NCBI RefSeq assembly: GCF_013294015.1
Contig: NZ_JABSNO010000013.1
Span: 20,916 to 84,915, forward strand
Reading direction: 5' to 3'
From: Frigoriflavimonas asaccharolytica
Lineage (GTDB): Bacteria; Bacteroidota; Bacteroidia; Flavobacteriales; Weeksellaceae
DNA length: 64,000 nt
Shown here: positions 46,971-54,924 of the stretch, one piece after another
How the letters are laid out: the number at the start of each line of letters is the position of its first letter
Position numbering within the stretch: the stretch's first letter is position 1
Notes under the pieces: model-generated
Told to the model about the DNA's origin: nothing
The model's database searches: none
What the model saw: the letters and a program-made list of their open reading frames with translations, nothing else
Program-made: the position numbers and the translations under genes

Positions 46971-46987
46971 GGGATAAAATGAAAATA

Positions 46988-47014
46988 ATTGATGAATGTT
47001 GATTGATAATAGAT
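46988..47014 (+). repeat. Intergenic GATAATAG repeat, copy 2 (short)
   Basis: Carries GTTGATTGATAATAGAT, related to the copies near 44665 and 53134. Confidence 0.35.
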
Positions 47015-47042
47015 ATATAATTCTATATCAAATTATTAAACG

Positions 47043-47078
47043 AAAAAATCCTGAAAAGAAATTCAGGATTTTGATTTT
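47043..47078 (-). terminator. Terminator of the GLPGLI cluster
   Basis: Stem AATCCTGAA/TTCAGGATT followed on the minus strand by TTTT, just past the stop of the last GLPGLI gene. Confidence 0.75.
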
Positions 47079-47092
47079 TTTAAAAAATAATT

Positions 47093-47956
47093 TTATTTTA
47101 AATTTTCCAATTCGATGATATTATTAATCTTTGCATTGGCTTTTTTTTGCGCTTCCTCTTCTTCTCGCATTATTTTATTTAGATCCATTTCTTTGCCATT
47201 TTCATCCGTCATCTTAATAACTGAACCTCCAGAACTCATAGATCTCATAGAACTTACAGGATTTACAAGATAATTTTGGAATGTTTTTTTGTATCTTTTA
47301 TAATCCATTGCAATGTTATTTGAAGAAGCAAATGCAGAATTTTGTTTTTTTAGTTCGTAATCTTTCGGTAGCGTTTTCACGCCTTTCAATTCAAAAACAT
47401 GAGATTGATTAGAACTTTCGATTTTCACAATCAATCCGGGCAAACCATGAAATTTATATGGACCATCTGGAAAAGGCAATTCCGTAGAAAACCAGGCAAT
47501 CCACTTTCTACCGTACATTGAAGTAGTAGCTTTCTGCGCCAAAAATTTACCTATTTTTTTGGTTTCATTTTCAATTTTCCATATCATCTTTCTGTCGTCA
47601 GAAATTTCGTATATGCTTCCACCAAGTGTATTGATGAGGATGGTTTCATACTTCGGGTATTGTTTTTCTACAATTAATTTTACGGTTCCTTTTTGTTCAA
47701 TCCCTGAGATATTTATATTCATATTATTGCCACGAATTTGTTTTTGAAACTCTGCATTCATCAAAGAATCTGAATAGGCAACGTCTTCGCTATAAAATCT
47801 TGACCCTTTTTTCGTGATGTCTAACACCATTCTTTCGGAATCTGTTTTATCCATTTGCAAGGAATCTCTGGTAAATGTAAAATCGTAGGTAAACCGATAA
47901 TTTTGTCCACTAATGGAAATTCCCAATAATAGAAATATGCTTATAATAGTTTTCAT
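47093..47956 (-). CDS. GLPGLI-family protein, copy 3 of a tandem triplet
   Basis: 287 residues. Signal peptide, an N-terminal beta-rich region, and the signature FHGLPGLIVKIE near residue 170 within DGPYKFHGLPGLI. The C-terminus is a charged helix (EEEEAQKKANAKINN). The family is widespread in Flavobacteriia, often near TonB-dependent receptors, and has no established function. It lies 20 bases past the stop of the adjacent copy in the same direction. All three copies share order and length, which indicates local duplication. Confidence 0.88.
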   Translation of the reverse strand: MKTIISIFLLLGISISGQNYRFTYDFTFTRDSLQMDKTDSERMVLDITKKGSRFYSEDVAYSDSLMNAEFQKQIRGNNMNINISGIEQKGTVKLIVEKQYPKYETILINTLGGSIYEISDDRKMIWKIENETKKIGKFLAQKATTSMYGRKWIAWFSTELPFPDGPYKFHGLPGLIVKIESSNQSHVFELKGVKTLPKDYELKKQNSAFASSNNIAMDYKRYKKTFQNYLVNPVSSMRSMSSGGSVIKMTDENGKEMDLNKIMREEEEAQKKANAKINNIIELENLK

Positions 47957-47976
47957 AATGTAAATATTGTTAAAAC

Positions 47977-48882
47977 TTATTTTAATAAATCTAATTCCAG
48001 TAGATTATTATTTTTCTTGTTTGCTTCTTTAGCTTTTGCGTCCATTTCGTTCATCATTTTGTTGGGATCCAACACTTTTCCATTTTGATCTTTCATTACA
48101 AAAGAACTACTCACAAAGGTAGAACCATTGCTTGTACTTCCCATTCCTGATGACATTTGCCTCATACCTTTGCTAGGATTTTCTCTATTTTCTAAGTAAG
48201 CTTTCTTAAATTTGTTGTAATCTAAAGTAATTGTACTGCCGCTAAACATTTCATTATCTTGCGTAAAAGCAAAATCTTTTGGAAGTATTTTCACGCCTTG
48301 CAATTCTATGATGTGAGATTTTGTTTCGTCTTCTATCTTCACAATTAAACCTGGTAAGCCATGAAATTTATATGGACCATCCTGAAAAGGAAGTTCTGTG
48401 GAAAACCAAGCAGTCCATCTTCTACCATACATTTCTGTTGTTGCTTTTTGTGCATTAAATTTTCCAACCATCATTTTTTCTGGTTGTATTTTCCAAATAA
48501 TGTTTCGAGCATCTGTTACTTTGTAAGTATTCATGCCCATTTTTTCATTACTAGAAATTGCAAAATTTGGGTAGCTCTTATTAACAACAGATTTTATCGT
48601 AGCTTTAGATGAAGTAGATATGGATTTAAATGAAATATTTGAACCATTGGTTGCCATTTTCAATTGTTTGCTCATTTCCGCTTGCATGGTAGAATCTCTC
48701 TCGTAGATTCCGTAACTATAATATCTGGAACCATTGGGAGTTATATCTAAAGTCATAGCTTCGGATATTGGTTTGTCTTGTTCCAAAGAATCTTTTACAA
48801 AGGTATAATCGTACACAAAACGATGATTTTGCGCTGACAATAAAGTGACTAAAAATAGCAAAATTGCTGATAAAAATTTCAT
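47977..48882 (-). CDS. GLPGLI-family protein, copy 2
   Basis: 301 residues. Signal peptide to about 17, FVYDYTFVKDSL near the N-terminus and the signature GPYKFHGLPGLIVKIE. Like its neighbours it has the block AQKATTEMYGRRWTAWF before the signature. A Ser/Met/Gly-rich stretch (about 235-262) is longer than in the other copies. Function unknown. Probably cotranscribed with the flanking copies. Confidence 0.88.
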   Translation of the reverse strand: MKFLSAILLFLVTLLSAQNHRFVYDYTFVKDSLEQDKPISEAMTLDITPNGSRYYSYGIYERDSTMQAEMSKQLKMATNGSNISFKSISTSSKATIKSVVNKSYPNFAISSNEKMGMNTYKVTDARNIIWKIQPEKMMVGKFNAQKATTEMYGRRWTAWFSTELPFQDGPYKFHGLPGLIVKIEDETKSHIIELQGVKILPKDFAFTQDNEMFSGSTITLDYNKFKKAYLENRENPSKGMRQMSSGMGSTSNGSTFVSSSFVMKDQNGKVLDPNKMMNEMDAKAKEANKKNNNLLELDLLK

Positions 48883-48901
48883 ATACTAATTTTTTAAGGT
48901 G

Positions 48902-49783
48902 TTACTTTTTCAAAAGATCTAATTCAATCAAATTATTATTTTTAGCATTTCTCTCCGCTGCCATTTTTTCGATATTTTTTATCATCGTGCCCGTAGAAAT
49001 ACTAGAACCATTGGCATCTTTCATACCCGTCATCATTCCACTAGAAAACATTTGCTTCATACTTTTAGCAGGATCACTTCTATCTTCTTTAAACAATTTT
49101 TTGTACTGTTGTTCATTTATTTCTACGGCTTTTGAAGTGCGATTAAACTCGGATGGTTCGGCAGAAACATTATTAAATTTAGAAATTCCTTTTAATTCAA
49201 ACACATGCGTTTTGGAGGCATCTTCCATTTTCACAATTAAACCAGGAAGTCCGTGGAATTTATATGGTCCATCTTGAAAAGGAAGTTTTGTAGTAAACCA
49301 AGCAGTCCATTTTCTACCAAACATTTCTGTTGTTGCTTTTTGAGCGTCAAACTCTCCAATTTTCTCTTTTTCTGCTAGAACTTCCCAAACTATTGGTCTA
49401 TTGTCAGCAACTTTAAAGAGATCACGGCCCAATCTCGTTTCCAGAAAAATATTGTAGTTTGGGTATTCCTTAAAAATCTTATTCTTAAAATTAGCTTTGT
49501 TGGATTGTGGTTTTGAAATCACATTCATAGCTCCCGTAGCTTTAATTTGCTTTTCAAAATCTGCCATCATGATTGAATCTTGCAAAAAAACATCGCGACT
49601 GTAAAATTTTGAACCATCTTTTGTAATATCCAAAAACATTTGTTCTGTACCAATTTCAGATTTATTTAGAGAATCTTGCACGAAAGTATATTCATAAATA
49701 AAACGTTGATTTTGTGCAAACAAAGAAATACCGAGTAACAAAAATGAAAGGACAAGAAAAATTGTTGATGTGCTTTTTTTCAT
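48902..49783 (-). CDS. GLPGLI-family protein, copy 1
   Basis: 293 residues, first gene of the triplet. Signal peptide to about 23, FIYEYTFVQDSL, AQKATTEMFGRKWTAWF and GPYKFHGLPGLIVKME. A TATATTTG box lies upstream on this strand (49825-49832), so this is the likely promoter-proximal gene. No catalytic residues are evident. An outer-membrane-associated binding role is possible but not shown. Confidence 0.88.
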   Translation of the reverse strand: MKKSTSTIFLVLSFLLLGISLFAQNQRFIYEYTFVQDSLNKSEIGTEQMFLDITKDGSKFYSRDVFLQDSIMMADFEKQIKATGAMNVISKPQSNKANFKNKIFKEYPNYNIFLETRLGRDLFKVADNRPIVWEVLAEKEKIGEFDAQKATTEMFGRKWTAWFTTKLPFQDGPYKFHGLPGLIVKMEDASKTHVFELKGISKFNNVSAEPSEFNRTSKAVEINEQQYKKLFKEDRSDPAKSMKQMFSSGMMTGMKDANGSSISTGTMIKNIEKMAAERNAKNNNLIELDLLKK

Positions 49784-49924
49784 ATGTTAAAGCTTTTAAT
49801 TGTATAACTATTTGTTTAGTGAAACAAATATAACGTAATTTTTTAATTCTAAGCTAAATAAATTTGATGGCATTATTTAAAAAACTATTTTTACGACTTA
49901 ATTTTAATTATAAATAATTATTCT

Positions 49925-50599
49925 ATGAAAAAGATTACAATTTTAGCACTTTCCGCATTTTTATTTACGGTTTCTTGCAAAGAATCAAAAACCGATGATG
50001 CAACAACTACAACAGAGCAATCTGTTGCAGAAAGTAAAGGTGAAATGTATACGATAAACACAGACAGCAGTAGTGTAAACTGGAAAGCATACCATAAAGG
50101 AGGATTGAACCCAAGATTTGGAATCACAAAAACAACGGGAACTCTTTCTGTAGAAAACGGAAATCTTACTTCTGGAAGTTTAATATCTGATATCAATTCT
50201 TTGACTACGGATCCGAAATCTGTAGATCCAAAAGCAAGTGAAGGAAAAACTTCTGCTGATCTTGATGGTCACTTGAAAAATGCAGATTTCTTTGATGTTG
50301 CAAAATATCCTACAGTGAAGTTTGAAATAACTAAAGTAGAAGATCTAGCTGCAGGAACATCTTCTAAAACGGAAGGTGCTAACAAAACAGTGAGTGGAAA
50401 TTTGACAATAAAAGACAAAACAGTGAATGTAACTTTCCCAGCAAAAGTTGAAATTACTGGAAATGAAGTGAAAATGTGGTCTAAATTTACCATCAACAGA
50501 CAAGATTGGGGATTAGCATACGGAGCAGAAGGAGATGTGAAAGATTGGGCAATTTCTCAAGAAGTAGATCTTGATATGAATATTGTAGCTACAAAATAA
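49925..50599 (+). CDS. YceI-family lipoprotein
   Basis: 224 residues. Lipoprotein signal ending VSCKES (Cys18), then a Thr/Ser/Asp-rich linker to about 38, then the YceI beta-barrel domain with WKAYHKGG, DINSLTTDPK, LKNADFFDVAKYPTVKF, LTIKDKTVNVTFP and INRQDWGL. It probably binds a hydrophobic ligand at the membrane. The tether distinguishes it from the soluble periplasmic YceI at 26683-27246. Confidence 0.92.
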   Translation: MKKITILALSAFLFTVSCKESKTDDATTTTEQSVAESKGEMYTINTDSSSVNWKAYHKGGLNPRFGITKTTGTLSVENGNLTSGSLISDINSLTTDPKSVDPKASEGKTSADLDGHLKNADFFDVAKYPTVKFEITKVEDLAAGTSSKTEGANKTVSGNLTIKDKTVNVTFPAKVEITGNEVKMWSKFTINRQDWGLAYGAEGDVKDWAISQEVDLDMNIVATK

Positions 50600-50623
50600 T
50601 TTACAACACTATTTATAAATTTG

Positions 50624-50651
50624 AAGCCACATTTATTTGTGGCTTTTTTTG
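50624..50651 (+). terminator. Terminator of the YceI lipoprotein gene
   Basis: Stem AAGCCACA/TGTGGCTT with a 6-base loop and a run of seven T. Confidence 0.88.
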
Positions 50652-50716
50652 TTGTGTTATTTGGCAACGAACACAAAATTTCTTTTTAAAAATCAATTTA
50701 TCCTTAAATTTCTGGC

Positions 50717-50750
50717 AAAAAAAATCACAAATTTATTTAAATTTGTGATT
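50717..50750 (-). terminator. Terminator of the tRNA-Ala gene
   Basis: Hairpin AATCACAAATT/AATTTGTGATT followed on the minus strand by eight T, immediately past the tRNA 3' end. Confidence 0.85.
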
Positions 50751-50751
50751 G

Positions 50752-50825
50752 TGGAGGATATCGGGATCGAACCGACCACCTCAACACTGCCAGTGTTGCG
50801 CTCTAGCCAGATGAGCTAATCCCCC
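50752..50825 (-). tRNA. tRNA-Ala (anticodon GGC)
   Basis: 74 nt cloverleaf on the minus strand. Acceptor stem GGGGGAT/ATCCTCC includes the G3-U70 pair that identifies alanine tRNAs. D-arm GCTC/GAGC, anticodon arm CAACA-CTGGCAG-TGTTG with anticodon GGC, T-arm GTCGG-TTCGATC-CCGAT, discriminator A. The CCA end is not encoded. Confidence 0.95.
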
Positions 50826-50869
50826 ATTTTTATTCTGCAATAATAATCTTTTTTTATTAACTTTTAAAA

Positions 50870-51382
50870 TTAATTATTTAAAATTTTCTCAAAGGCTTTT
50901 CTCTCTGAATGATTCATAAGCACTATACCGCAATAGGTATAATTTAATTGCTCGCAGATTTTTAGCATTCCTAAGTTATCATATTTTGTATCTAATCGCA
51001 AACTTTTAATCTTATTTTCTTTCGCATAGTTTTCTGCTGCTCGTATTATTTTTTTCGCAAAACCTTGACCTAAAAATTTTTCTGAAACTGCTAATCTATG
51101 TAGAACCAAATAATCTCCGTCTTGCAGCCATTTCCCATCTATCAAATCGTAAGCGGGTTCATCATTTTTGCTGATGGCGCAATAGGAAATAATTTCTTCA
51201 TCAGTTTTGAACACAAAACCTTTTCCTACTTCAATATCATTTTCTACTACTTCAAGATTGGGATAGCCATTTTGCCATTGATCACTTCCTTCAATTTTTC
51301 TCCTTTCAATTGCATCTTTTAAAATCTCCCAGATTTTTGCAGCGTCTTCAATTTTGGCAATTTCAAAAAATTCGTTTTTCAT
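50870..51382 (-). CDS. GNAT-family N-acetyltransferase
   Basis: 170 residues, single GNAT domain. The acetyl-CoA-binding loop is EKFLGQGFAKKIIRAAENYA (about 96-115), followed by the beta-5 strand SLRLDTKYDN and the conserved CEQLNYTYCG near the C-terminus. The acceptor is unknown. A stand-alone leftward gene between the tRNA and a DUF2007 gene. Confidence 0.88.
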   Translation of the reverse strand: MKNEFFEIAKIEDAAKIWEILKDAIERRKIEGSDQWQNGYPNLEVVENDIEVGKGFVFKTDEEIISYCAISKNDEPAYDLIDGKWLQDGDYLVLHRLAVSEKFLGQGFAKKIIRAAENYAKENKIKSLRLDTKYDNLGMLKICEQLNYTYCGIVLMNHSERKAFEKILNN

Positions 51383-51454
51383 TTTAAAATTTTACATAAA
51401 AATTGGGATTTAATAATATTAAATCCCAATAATTTTAAGTTAACAGTAGCAAAA

Positions 51455-51706
51455 TTAATTTGCTTGAGTACTGTTTAAATCTAAATCTGATTCTTTCAAA
51501 AATGCATCAATTATTTCAAAAGCTTGCTTTTCATCTGTCAAATTCACTTGCAGTTTTAATGTAGCTGCAGTTGGCGTGCTCATAAAAGACATGTAACTAT
51601 TTTGCATGAAGTTACTAATATTCGCGTCTTCTAATTTAGATTTTATCAATTGTATTTCTGCAGGATTTTCACTTTCGAAAACCACTACTCTAGTTTCTCT
51701 TTCCAT
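51455..51706 (-). CDS. DUF2007-domain small protein
   Basis: 83 residues. It follows the ferredoxin-like DUF2007 pattern: VVVFESENPAEIQLIKSKLEDANI, then LKLQVNLTDEKQAFEIIDAF. Sometimes annotated as a putative signal-transducing protein, with no established role. It lies 54 bases past the lysine transaminase stop, possibly in the same transcript. Confidence 0.8.
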   Translation of the reverse strand: MERETRVVVFESENPAEIQLIKSKLEDANISNFMQNSYMSFMSTPTAATLKLQVNLTDEKQAFEIIDAFLKESDLDLNSTQAN

Positions 51707-51760
51707 TTTAATATTTATTTTGAATAGACAATATACTTTAAATATTTTTAAGAAACAAAT

Positions 51761-53095
51761 TTATTTAGTTGAAAGAGCGTTGTCAATTTTATCAATCGCC
51801 AATTGTATCTCTTCCTTTGTCACATTCAAATGCGGACGAACCCTTACAGATTGAGCGCCACAAATTAATGCAAGCAAACCATCATCATATAATTCTTGCG
51901 CAAGATCATCTCTTTGTTTTGTATCTGGCATATCAAATGCGCACATCAAACCTTTTCCTCTTGCATTGGAAACTAGATTTGGATATTTTTGCGATAATTC
52001 TACTAGTTTTTCTAATAAATAATCTCCTACAACTCTGGCATTTTCTACCAGATTTTCTGATTCTATAACTTCCATGATGAGTTTTAATCTCATTACATCT
52101 ATAAAATTGCCACCAAATGTAGAATTTATTCTAGAGCTTTCTTTAAAAACATTGTGTGGTACTTGATCAAATTTCTCTTTGTTTGCCAAAACTCCACAAA
52201 CCTGCGCTTTTTTACCAAATGAAATAATATCCGGTTTCACACTGAAATGTTCATAAGCCCACATTTTACCCGTTAATCCCATTCCAGATTGCACTTCATC
52301 AAAAATTAAAAGTACTTCATTTTGGTCGCATAATTTTCTTAATTCAACCATAAATTCATCTCGGAAATGATTATCACCACCTTCTGCTTGTATCGGTTCT
52401 ATAATGATACAAGCTACTTCATTTGGATGCGTTAGAATTGCTTCTTCTATATTTAATAGTGCCAATCTTTCTTGCTGCATTGTAATTTCCAAATTTTCAT
52501 CCGTCACAGGGAAATACATCTTTGGGTTTACAATTCTTGGCCAATCAAATTTAGGGAAATACATGTATTTTCTAGGATCGGTAGTATTTGTCAAGCTGAT
52601 GGTATATCCTGTTCTACCGTGAAAGGCTTGTTGGAAATGGATACAAATTCCAGCTTCTTTATCAATTCCTTTTTCTAAATTTTTTCTCGTTTTCCAATCG
52701 AAGCAAGCTTTCATGGCATTTTCTACTCCTAGAGCTCCACCAGAAACGAAGAACGCGTATTGTAGATGTTCTGGGATTACTACTCTTTCAAAAACTTCCA
52801 TAAAATCTGCATATTCTTGAGAATATACATCTGCTAAAGTTGGTTTATTAATGGCCATTTTGCCCAACCATTCGGTGTTTGCAACCAAATGCGGGTGGTT
52901 ATAACCAATGGAAGCCGAGGCAAACATGGAAAACATATCCAAAAATTCTTTGCCTGTATTTCTATCATGAATCCAAGATCCGTGAGATTTTTCGAAATCC
53001 ATTACGAAATCAAATCCGTCTGCTAATATATGTTTGGAAAGGGTTTCTTTTACTTTATTGCTGTGCTTTTCTATTGTTTCTATTGCGTCGTTCAT
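51761..53095 (-). CDS. lat: L-lysine 6-transaminase
   Basis: 444 residues, class III PLP-dependent aminotransferase. It moves the epsilon-amino group of lysine to 2-oxoglutarate, giving 2-aminoadipate 6-semialdehyde, which cyclises to piperideine-6-carboxylate. PLP lysine is Lys295 in SFGKKAQVC and the cofactor aspartate is Asp266 in IFDEVQSG. The whole sequence has the pattern of Flavobacterium-type LAT (SHGSWIHDRNTGKEFLDMFS, SGGALGVENAMKACFDW). The neighbouring aldehyde dehydrogenase supplies the next step. Confidence 0.9.
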   Translation of the reverse strand: MNDAIETIEKHSNKVKETLSKHILADGFDFVMDFEKSHGSWIHDRNTGKEFLDMFSMFASASIGYNHPHLVANTEWLGKMAINKPTLADVYSQEYADFMEVFERVVIPEHLQYAFFVSGGALGVENAMKACFDWKTRKNLEKGIDKEAGICIHFQQAFHGRTGYTISLTNTTDPRKYMYFPKFDWPRIVNPKMYFPVTDENLEITMQQERLALLNIEEAILTHPNEVACIIIEPIQAEGGDNHFRDEFMVELRKLCDQNEVLLIFDEVQSGMGLTGKMWAYEHFSVKPDIISFGKKAQVCGVLANKEKFDQVPHNVFKESSRINSTFGGNFIDVMRLKLIMEVIESENLVENARVVGDYLLEKLVELSQKYPNLVSNARGKGLMCAFDMPDTKQRDDLAQELYDDGLLALICGAQSVRVRPHLNVTKEEIQLAIDKIDNALSTK

Positions 53096-53133
53096 ATTTA
53101 TAAATGATTGTTGATTAATGATAATTGATGTTT

Positions 53134-53157
53134 GATAATAGGCAGATAGATGATAGA
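53134..53157 (+). repeat. Intergenic GATAATAG repeat, copy 3
   Basis: 24 bases matching 21 of 24 positions of the copy at 44665-44688. It sits in a 121-base spacer rich in related GAT(A/T)GAT units, between lat and the aldehyde dehydrogenase gene. Confidence 0.45.
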
Positions 53158-53216
53158 CGTGAATATTAGAAATTAAAAAATCTATTCTCTATTCGTCTAT
53201 TTTCTTCAAAACTATT

Positions 53217-54767
53217 TTACAAATCAAATTTAATTCCTTGTGCTAATGGCAAACTATCGGTATAATTGATGGTATTTGTTTGTCTTCTCATGTAATACTT
53301 CCAAACATCAGAACCAGATTCTCTACCTCCTCCAGTTTCTTTTTCGCCACCGAAAGCGCCTCCAATTTCTGCACCAGAAGTTCCAATGTTTACGTTGGCA
53401 ATTCCACAATCAGATCCTGCTTGAGAAAGAAATAATTCTGCTTCTCGCAAATTATTAGTCATTATTGCTGAGCTTAAACCTTGTGGCACATCATTTTGAG
53501 TAGCAATTGCATCTTCTAGGTTTTTATATTTCATCACATATAAAATAGGTGCAAAAGTTTCGTGTTGCACAACTTTGTAGCTATTTTCTACTTCTGCAAT
53601 ACATGGTTTTATGTAGCAACCAGATTCAAAACCTTGGCCCTCTAAAACTCCACCTTCTACGATGAATTTCCCACCTTGTTGTTTACAATTTTCTATTGAA
53701 TTAAGATATTGCGAAACCGCATCTTTATCAATTAATGGTCCGACATGATTATTCTCGTCTAGAGGATTTCCAATTTTTAGTTGTGAATATGCGCTTTTGA
53801 GTCTTTCTACAACAGTATCATAAACATCTTCATGGATGATTAATCTTCTTGTAGAAGTACATCTTTGTCCAGCAGTACCTACAGCGCCGAAAACAGCACC
53901 GATAATGGTCATATCTATATCTGCATCTTTAGAAATAATAATGGCATTATTTCCACCTAATTCCAAAATACTTTTTCCGAAACGTTCTGCAACATTTCTA
54001 CCTACCATTCTACCTACTTTTGTAGAACCAGTGAAAGAAACAAGCGCAATATTTTTATCATCTACCAACTTCTGCCCTACTTCGTGATTTCCAACAATCA
54101 TACTGGAAATTCCAGATGGCATATCATTTTCTTTTAAAACTTCATTAATAATATTTTGACATGCAATTCCACACAAACCTACTTTTTCAGATGGTTTCCA
54201 TACGGTTACATTACCGCATATCCAAGCTAGCGCTGTATTCCAAGCCCAAACTGCTACTGGAAAATTAAAAGCAGAAATAACTCCTACAATTCCTAAAGGA
54301 TGATATTGCTCGTACATACGATGTCCTGGTCTTTCAGAATGCATGGTATAACCGTGAAGTTGGCGAGAAAGTCCAACTGCAAAATCGCATATATCTATCA
54401 TTTCTTGCACTTCTCCAAGACCTTCTTGCAAAGATTTTCCCATTTCGTAGGATACCAATTTACCAAGATCATCTTTATATTCTCTTAATTTTAAACCAAA
54501 CTGACGCACCAATTCTCCCCTTTTTGGTGCCGGAATCATACGAAATTCTTTGAAAGCAGATTTTGCCTCCGCAATACATTTTTCGTAATCTTCTACGGAA
54601 CCCATTTGGATTTTTGCTATTAGACTACCATTTGTTGGTGAGTAAGAATCTATGGTTTCTCCGCTTGCAAAGTAATCTGCGCCTGTAGAAACACCTTTAT
54701 TTTCCGATAGTAAACCTAGATTTTCTAAAGATTTCTGTATACCAAAATCATTTGAATTGTTTGTCAT
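53217..54767 (-). CDS. pcd: Aldehyde dehydrogenase, probably 2-aminoadipate semialdehyde (piperideine-6-carboxylate) dehydrogenase
   Basis: 516 residues, ALDH7/antiquitin-like. Catalytic Cys303 in GQRCTSTRRL and general base Glu269 in LELGGNNA. Oxidises 2-aminoadipate 6-semialdehyde to 2-aminoadipate with NAD(P)+. The adjacent L-lysine 6-transaminase makes exactly this substrate; a lat-pcd pair is known from Flavobacterium lutescens. The two genes run in the same direction but are 121 bases apart, so the second may also have its own promoter. Substrate assignment rests on family and context. Confidence 0.87.
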   Translation of the reverse strand: MTNNSNDFGIQKSLENLGLLSENKGVSTGADYFASGETIDSYSPTNGSLIAKIQMGSVEDYEKCIAEAKSAFKEFRMIPAPKRGELVRQFGLKLREYKDDLGKLVSYEMGKSLQEGLGEVQEMIDICDFAVGLSRQLHGYTMHSERPGHRMYEQYHPLGIVGVISAFNFPVAVWAWNTALAWICGNVTVWKPSEKVGLCGIACQNIINEVLKENDMPSGISSMIVGNHEVGQKLVDDKNIALVSFTGSTKVGRMVGRNVAERFGKSILELGGNNAIIISKDADIDMTIIGAVFGAVGTAGQRCTSTRRLIIHEDVYDTVVERLKSAYSQLKIGNPLDENNHVGPLIDKDAVSQYLNSIENCKQQGGKFIVEGGVLEGQGFESGCYIKPCIAEVENSYKVVQHETFAPILYVMKYKNLEDAIATQNDVPQGLSSAIMTNNLREAELFLSQAGSDCGIANVNIGTSGAEIGGAFGGEKETGGGRESGSDVWKYYMRRQTNTINYTDSLPLAQGIKFDL

Positions 54768-54872
54768 AAATTATTTTTTGAATGTTGTGGAAAGTTAGGA
54801 AAATTTGATAAGATTAGAAAATATTTTATAAATGATATTTAAAAAAGACTATCAGCCAGGCTTGAATTCAAT

Positions 54873-54903
54873 AAAAAAACCTTCCAACAAAAGTTGAAAG
54901 GTT
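54873..54903 (-). terminator. Terminator of the ccsBA gene
   Basis: Minus-strand stem AACCTTTCAAC/GTTGGAAGGTT (one mismatch), 4-base loop and seven T, just past the ccsBA stop. Confidence 0.85.
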
Positions 54904-54924
54904 TATGTTAAATATAAAATAAAT

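Noticed and set aside
50637..50819. 60-codon plus-strand frame containing GIEPTTSTLPVLRSSQMS
   Set aside because: This is the antisense translation of the tRNA-Ala gene, a well-known spurious protein that appears in many automatic annotations.
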